DNA of 64,000 nucleotides from Macrolepiota albuminosa (GCA_027475525.1 JAMWFC010000066.1:1-64000); one strand, 5' to 3'; numbered from the stretch's first letter, positions 45,002 through 56,691 are shown. Notes: a model not told the origin generated them from the letters alone. Made by a program: numbers and translations.

Positions 45002-47813
45002 GGGATTCTCTCGAAAACGGTATTTTTGCCAATTTTAGATTTTCCTCGCTTTTCGTTTTCTACACGGTCGCATTCTACCCACCACGGTTACATTTTTTCG
45101 GACACCCGCGCGATTTTATCCACCTTACTCTCGTCCCGGCCCGCACACGCCTTCTCCCCTGGAGACGCCGGTCGGGATTTCCCTCCACTATCCACCCATC
45201 CCCTCTGCTGCGTTCCGTCCTGCACAGAGTCTTCAATATCCGGATTTCAATTTCTTGTATATACACGCCCATCCTCTTCATCGTACGTGGCGTCTGCCGG
45301 TCATCATAGGCTTTTATCGTCTTGTATACCGCACGCAACGCACTCGATCCCGAAAAAGGAAATCCGGCAACAAACTCGTCTCTTGTGTCCGCTCTCGATT
45401 TTCCATCTTCTCTCTATCCTCCCCCTTTTCCCCTCAAATCATGATTACGACGCTTTCGGGTTCTGTCTCTGTTTCTTCTTTCTTGGGTTCTTTGTGCAGC
45501 AGCGCACTTCTAGACAGGCCAAGGTACTCGAGGCCCGGCAAAGGCGACTTGCTACATATCTTGAAGCATTACGCAAAACAAACATTTGAATTCTCGGCAT
45601 CATCTTGTAACACTACCATGCACTACCAAGCGATTGACGATCAAGTTATGAAGAGGAGAGGACGCAAACAAATTTCCTTATCGGCGTTTATTATTGTTAT
45701 TTCCGTCCTTCCGCACTCCTCACTTCCGTTCTCCGATAACCGATAATCGATAACTGATTGCGAACGGCGACGATACCATGACCCCCGCCGCTGCCTCTTC
45801 TTCTCTCCTTCTCACCTATCGCTCCGCCCTCGACCACACCTCGGCCTCCAACCGTATCTATCGTATATCTTATTATTGTCGGCGCCTTATCCCTCGACCC
45901 CCTCGACCTTATAGTTCCTTCAACCCCGTATTTTCCAAATCCCCTGTCTACGCGTATATCCCGAGGACGAGGACGGGCGCCGATGTGTGTTTTTAGTATG
46001 TAGGGATTGTCTATATCCCTATCGCTGTGTATCAGTACTATTGATGACGTGAACGTACTTGTTTCTTTTATTTTAATTTCTTTTTTTCTTTTCTTTTTTT
46101 TTTTTACGTCCCCTCCGCGTTTCTGCGTTTTACGTTTGTTCTTGGTTGGGATTTTTTTCTTTTTTACTTGAACCAGTATATTTTATTTCTTTTTTTTTTT
46201 TGGTCTTGTTCTATAGTTTACTTTTCTTGTTCGACTGCCTTTGCCCCTTTGCACACGTCTTATTTTCTGCACGAATTTCTACGTTCTTCATGCATGCAGT
46301 TGTTTACGTGCGCGATGATTTTTTTTTCTTCTTCTTATTATTATTTTTCGGTGCTTAGGTCTTGTATTTCACGTCTTTTCCCCTCGTTTCGCCTTCTTCT
46401 CTCGTTTCCGAATCCCTACTATATTATCCTCGTACCGCCCCCCCCTCCCCCCGCCCCACTCTTTGCCGCCCGATTCGATTCGATTCGTCTCGAATCGAAT
46501 CGGTTCTACCCTAATGATCCAGGCCTGGTCGTGTTCTGCTTCCTTCCTTCCTTCCTTCCTTTGGTTCTTTGGGAGCGACGACTTCGAGAGATTCGAGATT
46601 CGAGGTCTGGAATTTTGTATGTTTTTGTGTTTTTTGGTTTTTGTGAAGTGGGATTGATGTGTTTGGATTTTGGGTTTAGGTTTTTTTTTTTTTTGGTTGA
46701 GGGAGATGGGTGTTGGGATGTGGTCCCGATCACTGTCCGACTTCCGGCGGAGTTCCGCTTTCTCCCCTCCCAACCTCTCCCCCTCCCCCGACCGCCCCGA
46801 CCGCCCCGACCGCTCCCTACCGCCCCGACTGCCTCGGTTCCTTGCTTATGCGCTTCTTTGCGCACGACTAGGATTCAACGCGAGTTCGAACGAACTTTTA
46901 GAGGTTCTTTTAGCAGGTGTACATGTATCTCGTTCGTTCTTGCTCGTCATTCGATACACGTCCGTCTTTTTTGCACGTCGGTGCGGGCTCAATGACACAC
47001 GCTCCTTTGCCTCCCCCCGCCTCCACCCTTCCCCCCGCTTCCACCTCCGCCCCCCCATCCCACCAGCGCCCCCACGCCCCTCGTTTATTTTCTCAAGTTT
47101 AACCCCCTAGAGTTGAGGTCGAGGGATGAAATGTGATTATGTACACGTGTCCGTTCACCCCACCTTCCCTCGACCTCGAACCTCGAATGTGTTGAACTTT
47201 GGCTATTTGACACTCCTTTACGCTTCTTTTCTCCCCCCCCCTTTTTTTTTTCAAAAGTCCTTATTCCGCGCCCTCTTCATTCCACCCTATCTACCCTTGT
47301 CCTACCGTACTTTACCTTACTCCCGTAACCCCTCCCCTTCCCCCTCCTCCCCTTTTTCTTTTCTTTTTTTTTACTAAACAACATAACATCGTATCGTATC
47401 CGTATCCGTATCCCTTCCTTTTGAAAAGTTGAGTACATTAGTGTATTACGTACTTTACGAGTGGTAAATCAATATACAAGTTGCAACTTTAGTGATTTTT
47501 TTCTGGATGGTTGAATTTTTCGGATGCATGACTGCCTGCCTATTTTGGAACATAAGAATAAGGAGTAATCTAGTTCCTGCTTGCCTCCTGGAGGTATCTG
47601 AAGCCCTATATAACATCACACAAATGCAATCACCCTTGCGCAGATATTTTCCCTTTGAACATCGCCTTAATTGCTCCTTGTTGCACCTATAGCTCTCAGT
47701 AACAATGACAACAAATCCAGCTGGCATCAATCCCGCCTGAATATGATGACAATCGCCTGGATCAATCCAGTGAGGATAGCCCAGCTTCAGTCAATCAGAA
47801 GCTGTTACAGATC
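45002..47813. other. Pyrimidine-rich gene-free region
   Basis: About 2.8 kb, of which 45.0-47.4 kb is very rich in C and T on the + strand with long T or C runs. It includes a CTTC microsatellite (about 46537-46561), a GACCGCCCC minisatellite (about 46789-46835) and a 13-bp inverted repeat (46470-46503). The long frames here (for example 46168-46995) are low-complexity Phe/Leu/Pro/Arg text. It may be the long 3' UTR or flank of the proline-rich gene, or a leader/promoter region. No gene is supported. Confidence 0.5.
46470..46503. repeat. 13-bp perfect inverted repeat (hairpin)
   Basis: CCGATTCGATTCG at 46470-46482 and CGAATCGAATCGG at 46491-46503 are reverse complements separated by 8 bases. 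Not followed by a T-run, so it is not an obvious terminator. Confidence 0.75.
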
Positions 47814-49155
47814 ATGGCTACCGAAGCTTCGCTCAATACTATATTACACGGGTCCTATTCTGTCGTCCGCTCTGACCTAGAGTGGTTCGGCCCTTCCCTC
47901 CCTCACCAGTCCATCCTCGCCATACTCAAGTTTTTTGGTGTCTCAAAAGAATGGCCTTCATTCTTCCATCGGTTCCTTCGCACGCCTCTGCGTTTCCAAA
48001 GCGATCCATCTGGCCAGGTTCGCACAAGAGTTCGTGGAACACCCTTCAGCTATCCTCTTAGCATGGTTTGCGGTGAAGTAATTCTGTTTGTCATGGACTT
48101 TGCTGTCAATCAGAAGGCAAATGGCCTCTTCTTGTACCGCTATGCATGATGTCCTTTGGCTTTGGGACGCTGACCCAGAGAAATGCGCTACGGGATGGAA
48201 GGAAATGAATGTGTATGCTGATCTTGTTGGTCTCAAGTTCAACGCAAGTAAGACTGGTTCGACATGCGTCGGGACGATGAGGCCCTTCTGGACTTCCTGA
48301 GGGTGACATTTGTTGGGGTTTCCTACATTTTGATCCATCGAAAACCCGATTCGTAATTGACCAGAAACAGGTCGATGTTCATATCGTTGAGCTTCGGCGG
48401 CAGCTTTCAGCGACAAAATCAGTTTTTGGTTGGGTCAATGTGTATAACAAGTACATGACTTTCTTTGTGAGGAACTTCGGTGGGTGACCCGCGCCGTGCT
48501 TTGGTAACGGTCATCTTACCGATATCATCAGCACCCTCGCCCGAATTCAGAAAGAACTGTTCCCAAATGTTCAAGGGGGTGCTGTAGTCTACCTGCGCTC
48601 TGTCGTTGAGACGCGTTTCGGTATCAAGAACCTGCCGCAGGGATACTTTTACCTCCCCATCAGCAGAGGCGGTCTCGAGCTTCGTCATCCAATGATAGAG
48701 ATGTTTGCACTGACGCAGAGCTTCGATTACGAGGAAGCACTGAGTTTTGAGGCTCTCGCTAAACAAGATAAATCGGTGTACAAAGACTACAAGGATTTTT
48801 GGGACGACCCCACGCAAACCTTCCTGGGCAAGGAAGAATATATGACTTTCGACGAATTCATTTCGTTACGTGAGTCGTGGTTGTGTGAATGGAGATGCCG
48901 CTATGAATACATGTTGACGGTTAAAGGATTGACCACGGGTAGGTACACAAGACACCTGTTGTACAATCTTATCTGTCGCAAGCGAAGACTAATTGTACAT
49001 GGGATGATCTCGACTGGTACGAGCAATGGCTTGTGTCACTCTATGGTGAAGAAGTGGTGAAGCGGTTTGGCAGCTGGGAAGTGGTTAACTCGTCTCTTAT
49101 TCCCGTTGGGATGGTACAATTGTTCAGGACCTCACGAATGAAGGTGGATCAATGA
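47814..49155 (+). pseudogene. Reverse-transcriptase-like (HDD-type) fungal gene, truncated and broken
   Basis: Reads as the C-terminal two thirds of a reverse-transcriptase-domain protein widespread as single genes in Agaricomycetes and unlike the copia RT nearby. Text includes TRVRGTPFSYPLSMVCGEVI, LFVMDFAVNQKANG, LWLWDADPEKCATGWKEM and GLKFNASKTGSTCVG, then EGDICWGFLHFDPSKTRF, IKNLPQGYFYLPISRGGLEL and a natural-looking C-terminus EVVNSSLIPVGMVQLF ending at 49155. Lesions are a 1-nt frameshift at about 48140 exactly at the catalytic motif (family form HDD, here HDV), a frameshift near 48290, and an in-frame TGA at 48485-48487. The N-terminal domain is missing. The intron after the ESWL segment is uncertain. 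Function of the intact family is unknown. Confidence 0.6.
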
Positions 49156-49240
49156 AAGGTGTGAGAAGATTCGGGGGCATTAGATGCCTATTTTTCTATT
49201 AGACGTAGAAATTGAAGCCAAATGATCGCCCTCACAGCTG

Positions 49241-50626
49241 TCAGAGATACTGTAATCCATGAATATCAACGAACTCAAGCATACGGTAATACATTTCTTG
49301 CTGAACGGCTTCAAGGACAGTTCGGTCAATAGGGAGAATAGCTGCAATTCCAGTATTTTCACCAGGAAGAGTCCATCCGACATCAATCTCTTGTCCAAAA
49401 CGGGACAACCACCATCTGGGAACTGAGGGCTCATGATGGCTGTAGGCATCAAGCCACAAAGTACAACAGAGACAGCTGCGTATGCTACACCCAATTAGGC
49501 GATGTGGCGCGGATGTCATGGCTGGATCCAGTGCGATGCGAATTTCAGGATGAAGAGACAAAGATACTTGAGCAGGTGAGTCCCAATAACCAGAGGGGGC
49601 CCTCCGCTTCACCATCTCTTCCACGCCCTGAAATCGTTCTTCCCGGACATTTACAGGGATCGGAGGTCCAAAACGGAGATCTGGCTTTAGGAAATCCATG
49701 AATAACTGTCTTGCTAGTAGTGATGGTGGTCGACATGCAACAGCATCAGTACTCTTTATCGAAGGATTTGATACGTTGTTTGCCCAGCGAATTGTGACAG
49801 TGCGTTTGTGGACAAATCTCATAAGTTTCTCGATCCTGTGGAAATAGGCAATCTGCTCAAGGGCATTCCAGAACCTCCTGAGTCTAGAATACCAATCCTC
49901 GTATGTATCCTTGCTTGTCTGTACAAGGAATGCTATGTATCGAGAAGTCTTCAACATGAGAGCATAGATAACAAGGTCGACGAAGCGAGTATGGCTGGCC
50001 TCAATGTCGTTATCCAGTTCCTGTACCGAACGAATGAATCCGATGATGTACTCAAGGATCTCCTGGGAAGACTTGTTTCCCCACTTTCTGTCATTGATGA
50101 CAGTGGTTGTGAAACGATTACGAAACTCTTCTCCTGCAGACTCGTCAAAGGAATGAGAGGCAATGTATGAAAGCAACTCCTTGAAAAACGATTGACGGAG
50201 TGTTCGAATGCGTTCATTAATATTGTCTCTACCGTGGATTACGAGGAACTTTAAAGCCTGTTTAAAATCAATGGAACGTTGGAGCGTTTGAAGAAACTCT
50301 TCCGAGATCTCTTGGTCATGATGACTAGAGTTCCTGTTCTTTGCGAGAACAAGGGTGATCGGACCATTGTCCTTGACCGATCCTTCAATGGCAGCAGCAA
50401 CAAAACTTTCATTGTCAGTGGTAGAGAGGGTGACTGCGGTGGTCTCAAGCATGCGGAAAATTTCCAAATCTTGTTCAAAGTCACTTGAGTCGTCGGGTAA
50501 AACACTATCATGGAGTTGCCTTTGATAAGTGTGGATTTCGTATTTCAAGTAGGTGAGGGGGAAAAATTTGAGAAGCGCTAAGGTTTCCGCAAGTACATTG
50601 GAGCTAGGAGCGTCTGTGGCAGACAT
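49241..50626 (-). CDS. OTT_1508-like deaminase-fold protein
   Basis: A single uninterrupted minus-strand frame gives 461-462 residues from the ATG at 50626 (MSATDAPSSNVLAETLALLK); an upstream in-frame ATG at 50743 is less likely. The N-terminal 330 residues are helical without a recognised domain. The C-terminal part fits the OTT_1508-like branch of the cytidine-deaminase fold: SLHPEIRIAL supplies a zinc-site His and catalytic Glu (family form HAE, here HPE), and RLIGCSIRSCLCCTLWL supplies the paired cysteines after the usual IG.S..SC..C pattern. A WTLPG segment follows. The Ala to Pro change in HAE is notable. In fungi this family is multicopy and its substrate is unknown. It is intronless, unlike its neighbours, and flanked by retroelement relics. 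Confidence 0.6.
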   Translation of the reverse strand: MSATDAPSSNVLAETLALLKFFPLTYLKYEIHTYQRQLHDSVLPDDSSDFEQDLEIFRMLETTAVTLSTTDNESFVAAAIEGSVKDNGPITLVLAKNRNSSHHDQEISEEFLQTLQRSIDFKQALKFLVIHGRDNINERIRTLRQSFFKELLSYIASHSFDESAGEEFRNRFTTTVINDRKWGNKSSQEILEYIIGFIRSVQELDNDIEASHTRFVDLVIYALMLKTSRYIAFLVQTSKDTYEDWYSRLRRFWNALEQIAYFHRIEKLMRFVHKRTVTIRWANNVSNPSIKSTDAVACRPPSLLARQLFMDFLKPDLRFGPPIPVNVREERFQGVEEMVKRRAPSGYWDSPAQVSLSLHPEIRIALDPAMTSAPHRLIGCSIRSCLCCTLWLDAYSHHEPSVPRWWLSRFGQEIDVGWTLPGENTGIAAILPIDRTVLEAVQQEMYYRMLEFVDIHGLQYL

Positions 50627-50979
50627 GATTGAGAGAGGCAAAGTGCGTATCAATCGATAAGTTTGAGAAGACAGAAAACATCCATATATGTATCCTGGCT
50701 GACAAATCATTGAAGAGTCCGAATACAGCATTGTGGTTACCAAATGACCAACATCCGTCCAAACAGATGGCAGCTGGATCTTGACACATTGCGTTCTATA
50801 ACCAAATTTGATAGTTTCTCAGTTGGCTCTATCGCATAAGAGCAAGTGTAATTGTCTCAAATCGCAGGGACACTAATGCAGACGATTTTCGATTCCAATC
50901 AAGGCATGTAATATGGCCGGAACTTACTTAGATCGGAAGTATATCGGAAGCTAGGCTGTGCTAACTGCAATTTGTTGAT

Positions 50980-51295
50980 TGTAGTACGAAGTAAGTGTCG
51001 AGAACCTCAGTCTTTGAATAAAGAACTCTGTTAACCTGTAGTACGAAGTAAGTGTCGAGAACTACAGGAATAGGTAAGATAAAAATAAAATAAGTAAGTA
51101 GTGATTACGCACCCTCAGTCTTTGAATAAAGAACTGAGGGGCGGTAACTCCGGCGCACGCAACATAAAGAAAATGCGGTGGCTTAGGAAACTGTATAGTA
51201 CGATCGAGATGTAAGTACGAGCTAAAAAGGAAATGGTTTAAAGACCGAGAAGTAACCGGGGGCGCCGCCGCCACAGATAAGAGTCTACTCCAACA
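50980..51295 (-). repeat. Copia 3' LTR (316 bp)
   Basis: Begins TGTAGTACGAAG and ends CTACTCCAACA on the + strand; flanked on the left by TTGAT. It contains two internal copies of TGTAGTACGAAGTAAGTG and two of CAGTCTTTGAATAAAGAACT, so the LTR itself arose with an internal duplication. The pol stop codon lies inside it. This copy retains the CpG sites lost in its partner. Confidence 0.93.
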
Positions 51296-54200
51296 CTCCC
51301 CCAGACTTGAGCTGTGAGTCAAGCCCCAAGAGTCCTACCAAGTATGAGTGTGTGACGCGTCCAAGAGGTTTTGTGAATAAGTCGGCTGGATTTTCAGAAG
51401 ATGGGATATGGATGTCCTCTATCTCGCCAAGCTTCACGCATTCCCAAATGTAATGGTGTCTGATGTCGATGTGTTTGGCTTGGGCGTGTCCTTTTGTATA
51501 CTGAGCGAGCGAGAGCGCGGGAGAGTTGTCAATATGAAGTTTAGCCGGTAATGTCTGAGCGAGGTCAACCTCCATGAGCCAGTTAAACATCCACATAGCC
51601 TGCTGGGCTCCACGGGTCAGAGCCATGTATTCTGCCTCCGTGGTCGAGAGGGCAACAGTGGGTTGTCGTTTGGAGCTCCAAGATATGGCTCCCCCAGCCA
51701 TAGTGAATACATACCCCCCCGTAGACCTGCGTGAATCCAAGTCACCACCATAATCGGCATCGACATAGCCGACTGGTTTGATGTCAGCACCACGCCAATA
51801 AAGGATGTGGTAGTCCAATGTCCCGTTCACATACTGCATCATGTGAGCCAATGCCCTCCAGTGAGCAGGTCCGGGGTTAGTTTGGAAACGTGCAAGAAGT
51901 CCAACCGTGAAAGACAAATCGGGTTGGGTGGCAGCCTGAGCCCACATGAGGGATCCCAAGGCCTTGCGGTATGGCTTGTCTTGCATGTAATGATGGTCGT
52001 CATCGGTCTGTGGGGACTGGGACTCGGTCAGGACCAGGCCTGCGGGTAGCGGTGTTTTACGGGGGCTTGAAGTTCGAAACCCGAAGCGTTCCAGCATTCG
52101 CTCCAGGTATGCTCGCTGTGAGAGTGCAATATCTCCAGTATTAGGGTCTCTGTCAAAATGAACACCCAGGATGTACTTCAACTCCCCCATATCCTTTACC
52201 TTGAATTTCTCCCCTAAGTCCGACTTAGCTGCAACCGATCCCTCTCTAGTTGTAGAGGCACCCAATACATCGTCGTTGTACTTGTCGGTGATTGTATGTT
52301 CGCTGCCAGTATGTTTATATCTCACGCAGCTGTCAGCGCGTGACGCAAGATAACCAAGTTTGTCATAGGCCTGGTCGAGGTTGTGCCACCAATTGTGGCC
52401 ACCCTGCATGAGGCCGTATAGGGTTTTCTTGAGGTGCAAAACCTTTCCCTCCCCTCTCAGAAAACCCGGTGGCGGTCTCATATAGACCTCGTGTTCCAGC
52501 TTGCTATTCAAGTAAGCTGACACAAAATCAATTTGCCAAACGTGCATATCCAAAGCCGCGGCTACCGCTACTGTCATCCTCATGGACTCGAGTCAAACGA
52601 CTGATGCATATGTTTTGTCAAAATCCTCTCCATGAACCTGGGTGTATCCTTTTGCCACAAGGCGCGCCTTCCTCTTTACGATATTTCCCTCTGCATCGTA
52701 CTTATTCGCATAAACCCACATGCAGTCGACGAGCTTCTTCCCAACAGGTACGTCTGTGGCATCAATAACGTCCCAGACCTCTTTCTTATCCATCACGTCC
52801 AGTTCCGCTGCCATAGCTGGCACCCATAAATCTGGTGTCTTCATCGCGTCCCAGTAGCTCCGAGGTGCTGCGTTAGGATCCCCAGCCTTGGTCGAAGCCA
52901 GAAACAAGAATGCCGTGCTCGTGACGACTAATGCCTCAGGAGCTTCCTCACCCTCAGCCCATTCTTCACCCACGACCTGGGCGTCGGATTGGGTGGCAAG
53001 TGATTCATGAGCCTCCAGCAAGGCACGACTTAGTCGGATATTCTGGGTGGATCGTCGCAGTGCGGTAGGGAATTCAGTTGGCTGGGTGGCAGGTTGAGGC
53101 TTGGACTGTAGGGTAGGCTCGGGGTTTGATGGATGCAAGGGGCCATCAGTCTGGCGGATGCGAGGTGCCACCTGTTGCCTTGGTGGCAGAATCGGTGGCA
53201 CAGCTGGGTTGGAGATAACAGGGAGGGTAGATTCAAGGTCGTCGTAGTCTGTGATAGTGAGGGTACGGTGACTGACACCCTCTTCAAAAATAACACTCCT
53301 GCTGGTGACGATCAAGCGATTCACTCTGTCATAGAGGCGATAGCCGTAGCTTGAATATCCCACCATCACGTACTTGACTAATCTAGGGTCGAGTTTGGAC
53401 TGGATCAGTTCCTCAGGCACCCTAGCGTAGCCTATGCAGCCAAACAGACGTAAGTGACTGACATCCTGTCTCTTCTCTGTCCACTTCTCCTCCGGAACGA
53501 GGTCAGGGTGGCATGTGGACGGTAAGCAATTCTGAGTGTAAATGATAGTTTCGGCAGCTTCGGCCCAGAGGCTTTTTGGGAGGTTGCTCTCAGCAAGAAG
53601 GCAACAGACGCCATTGAAGACTGTGTGGATTGATTGCTTGACGACACCATTTTAGGAGTGGACATAAGGGACAACCGGTTTGAGAACAATCCCGGTCTCC
53701 TGACAGTACTTATGCCAAAGGTGGTTGACCTATTCCCTCCCATCGTCGACTTGGATGACCTTCAGTCTGTTCCCTGTCTGATGCTCAGCCTCGGTGACAT
53801 AAGATTTCAGGGCCGTCAGGGTTGTGTCACTTGCTTTGTTCGATAGGTACGTGCCTTTCAGGCAAGATGACCCTGCGTCAGTGAACATCATTAGGTACAG
53901 TGCGCCCTCTAATGAAGCCACAGTGGCGGGATCCCAGAGGTCTATATACACCTTCTCACCTGCAACCTGAACATCCTCAGATACTCCATCATATGGCCGC
54001 GTAGTCTGTTTCCCGTAAATGCAATCTTCACACAGACCAGGTGCGTCAGACTTGCCTTGGACGTGAAGTCCGTCTACCAATTTTTGGCTGACCAGCTTCC
54101 TGATGGATTGCAGGCCTGCATGGCCAAAATGGCGATGCCAGATGTCAAGAGTAACCGGTTTGTCCAACAAAGACGCAACTAGGACCTTTGGGGAGGTAGC

Positions 54201-55661
54201 TTTGGGATCAGAATTAGGGTCTAGGGTAAGCTTATCTGAGACACGTCCTTCAATGGAAGTTGGTCGAAGTTCCAGTAGGTACATCCGGTTCTTCTTTTCA
54301 CCTATCATAAAGGTGTGTCCCGTTGGATCTGCAAAGCTAGCCTTCCCACCCTTGAATACCACAGAGAACCCGAGGTCATCAAATTTTCCAATTGATACTA
54401 AATTCGCTGCTAGCTCAGGTGTGTGTAAGGCTGATTTGAATACCAGCTGCGAAGTGTAGCTGTTGACTGTCACCGTCTGTCTCACGGTTCCCTCTCCCAG
54501 AATGCTAAAAACGCCACCGTGATTTGCCGAGACGCCCTGGCGGGGGTTGGTGTAGGTTTTGTACTCTTCAAAATCTGAACGATTCACGAAGCAATAATCG
54601 GTTGCACCAGAGTCAGCGTAGGTGAGTACGTTTTCACCGTGAGTGGAAAGGGCAAATGCGCTAGTCGATATTTCCATGCTAGACAGGTACAATTCTAACG
54701 GGTTCAATAAATTGTCAAATACCGCGGCTGGGGCAAAGTCTGTGGTGGCCATAAGGGCATAGGTGGTCTGAGGTGGAGAAGGAGTTGTTGTGGCTATGTT
54801 GGCTGCAGGAGTCTGCGATTTTGGGGTTGTCTGGCCAGGTACATGATTCCTTCTGCGTCCGAAGTTTGGGGAGAATTGACCCTCCTTCCCTCCTCCTTTC
54901 CAGTAGCAGTTCTCAATGGAGTGTCTGGTGCGTCCGCAGTTTGGATTGACGCACACCAACTTTTTCTGAGGCTGAGGGGTTTTTGCAAGTAGGGCCGACG
55001 ACGTCGCATCACTTCCTGCCATCATCTGTTCCTTTAAACGCTCCCAATGAATGTTCAGGCCTGCAATTAATTCAACTGAGGTTTTTGTAGTCTGGAGCGA
55101 GGCCACAATGTTATCCCAAGAGGCTGGGAGTGATGAGATTACGATTGCCCTAAATTGATTATCCTTGATGTCTGCTCCCTTTTTGACGGCATGGTTCCAT
55201 TTGGAACGCAGGTTCGCAATATGTTCCTGAAAGTCAGTCCCATCTGAATACTTTGTGGCTCTCAAAGCATTCTCTGCAGAATTCGCTCCCAAGTCTGATA
55301 CAGTCCCATACGCTTCCTTCAATGTTGACCAGACCTTTGCCGCAGTGTCCAACATTTTGATTCCCGGGCCGATGGGATTTTTGGTGTTATACACTATTAG
55401 TGCCAGCGCCCACGCATTCCTAACTTGCCATTCCTGGTGAGATGGGGATTTGTCCCACCATTCTGTCACTTGGGGAGCCAGTAGTGTCATTTTTGAGTTT
55501 GGGGTGTCTATCGTTCCGTTGAGATAGCCCCTGGCGCCTCTGAGTTTTGCGGCCAGTAGGACTTGGTCTCTGAACGTAATGTAATTTGTGCCATCAAATA
55601 AAAATTCATCTGGAAAAGTTGGAGGGTTGCTGTTCCCTCCTGTGAACGTGTGGGAAGTCAT
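51285..55661 (-). pseudogene. Copia gag-pol polyprotein with three premature stops
   Basis: Order from the start at 55661: Gag with a zinc-knuckle-like CVNPNCGRTRHSIENC, protease TYADSGATDYC, GAG-pre-integrase LDIWHRHFGHAGLQSI, integrase core, RT (VWQIDFVSAYLNSKLEHEVY and KYNDDVLGAS where copias usually have YVDD) and RNase H (GYVDADYGGDLDSRRSTGGY, ALSTTEAEYMAL). All domains are in one frame, the standard copia layout. The three in-frame stops are TAG at 53730-53732, TAA at 53652-53654 and TGA at 52593-52595. Each is explained by a single C-to-T or G-to-A transition from the expected Trp, Gln and Arg codons. There are no frameshifts that I can see, so decay is recent and mutational, not structural. 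Confidence 0.88.
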
Positions 55662-55708
55662 TTTTGTATTTGTGTTGTGTAAGTGAATGCTTTACGGGGC
55701 CAATAACC

Positions 55709-56024
55709 TGTAGTACAAAGTAAGTGTCGAGAACCTCAGTCTTTGAATAAAGAACTCTGTTAACCTGTAGTATGAAGTAAGTGTTGAGAACTACAGGAAT
55801 AGATAAGATAAAAATAAAATAAGTAAGTAGTGATTACGCACCCTCAGTCTTTGAATAAAGAACTGAGGGGTGGTAACTCCAGCGCACACAACATAAAGAA
55901 AATGCGGTGGCTTAGGAAACTGTATAGTACAATCAAGATGTAAGTATGAGCTAAAAAGGAAATGGTTTAAAGACCGAGAAGTAACTGGGGGCGCCGCCGC
56001 CACAGATAAGAGTCTACTCCAACA
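55709..56024 (-). repeat. Copia 5' LTR (316 bp), CpG-depleted copy
   Basis: Same length as the other LTR. It carries all 11 T/A states, for example TACAAAG for TACGAAG, TATGAAG for TACGAAG, GTTGAG for GTCGAG, and TACAATCAAG for TACGATCGAG. Confidence 0.93.
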
Positions 56025-56140
56025 TTGATACAGACGAAGGTGGCACACACCAAGATTTACTACATTTAGTAGGATTGGCAGGTGGCAGACGACGGTAATC
56101 ATCAGTGTGATGCTCAAGCGTTGAAGCCTCAAGAACGATA

Positions 56141-56517
56141 TGTTGGAGGTTCACCCCTGATTTACACAGCCACTGATCCTTACCCTTCACATATCACTAT
56201 ATCACAATGTCACGTCAGGGCCGCTAGCAAGGACCACATCTACACTATAGTCTCTGAGATGGCCACTACTACAATGTGGCCACTGTTTCCTTTGTCTACA
56301 CTCGTATATATATCGGACTACATTCAGACAAGACCCTCAGTCACTTATACTGGACTGAGGGTACGTCGTTCATATTTACACAACATAAATAGATCACTAA
56401 CTGTACTTTAGAATACTTAACGGTTATTCTTAGGTACGGAACAATATAGTCACTTATACTGGACTGAGGAATACTTAATGGTTATTCTTAGTCTAACCAA
56501 TAGTCTGAATTTTAACA
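56141..56517 (+). repeat. Putative 5' LTR of the second copia
   Basis: 377 bp beginning TGTTGG and ending AACA before GGTTATGGGCC. It contains internal repeats: CACTTATACTGGACTGAGG twice and GAATACTTAA.GGTTATTCTTAG twice. No second LTR is in the window, so the boundaries rest on TG/CA ends and the primer-site position. Confidence 0.6.
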
Positions 56518-56691
56518 GGTTATGGGCCATTGTTTCTCGACAACTCTCTGAAGTGTCAAGAAAGCATTTGGATATCCAGACCATTGATCTCGCATTTGTC
56601 TCTACGTGTTCTACCGCATACTTCTTTGTCTACTCGCGATCTCTCTTGCTGGCATAACCATCTCTGATTCTCAGATCATATTTCTCACCCT

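Larger units (their letters stand above)
50980..56024 (-). mobile_element. Full-length Ty1/copia retrotransposon
   Basis: A 5045-bp element on the minus strand, bounded by 316-bp LTRs (50980-51295 and 55709-56024) that start TG and end CA, with the 5-bp target duplication TTGAT at 50975-50979 and 56025-56029. The primer-binding site follows the 5' LTR as GGTTATTGGCCCC on the minus strand. One gag-pol frame of about 1459 codons spans 55661-51285. The LTRs differ at 11 positions by eye. In every case the left copy has C or G and the right copy T or A, and ten lie in CpG. Confidence 0.93.

Noticed and set aside
46168..46995. 275-codon + strand open frame
   Set aside because: Low-complexity Phe/Leu/Pro/Arg text caused by C/T skew; overlapping frames on both strands are equally open.
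53432..53743. Minus-strand frame of 103 codons inside the copia element
   Set aside because: It is an offset shadow; the true pol frame is the one shared by 55661, 53420 and 52583.
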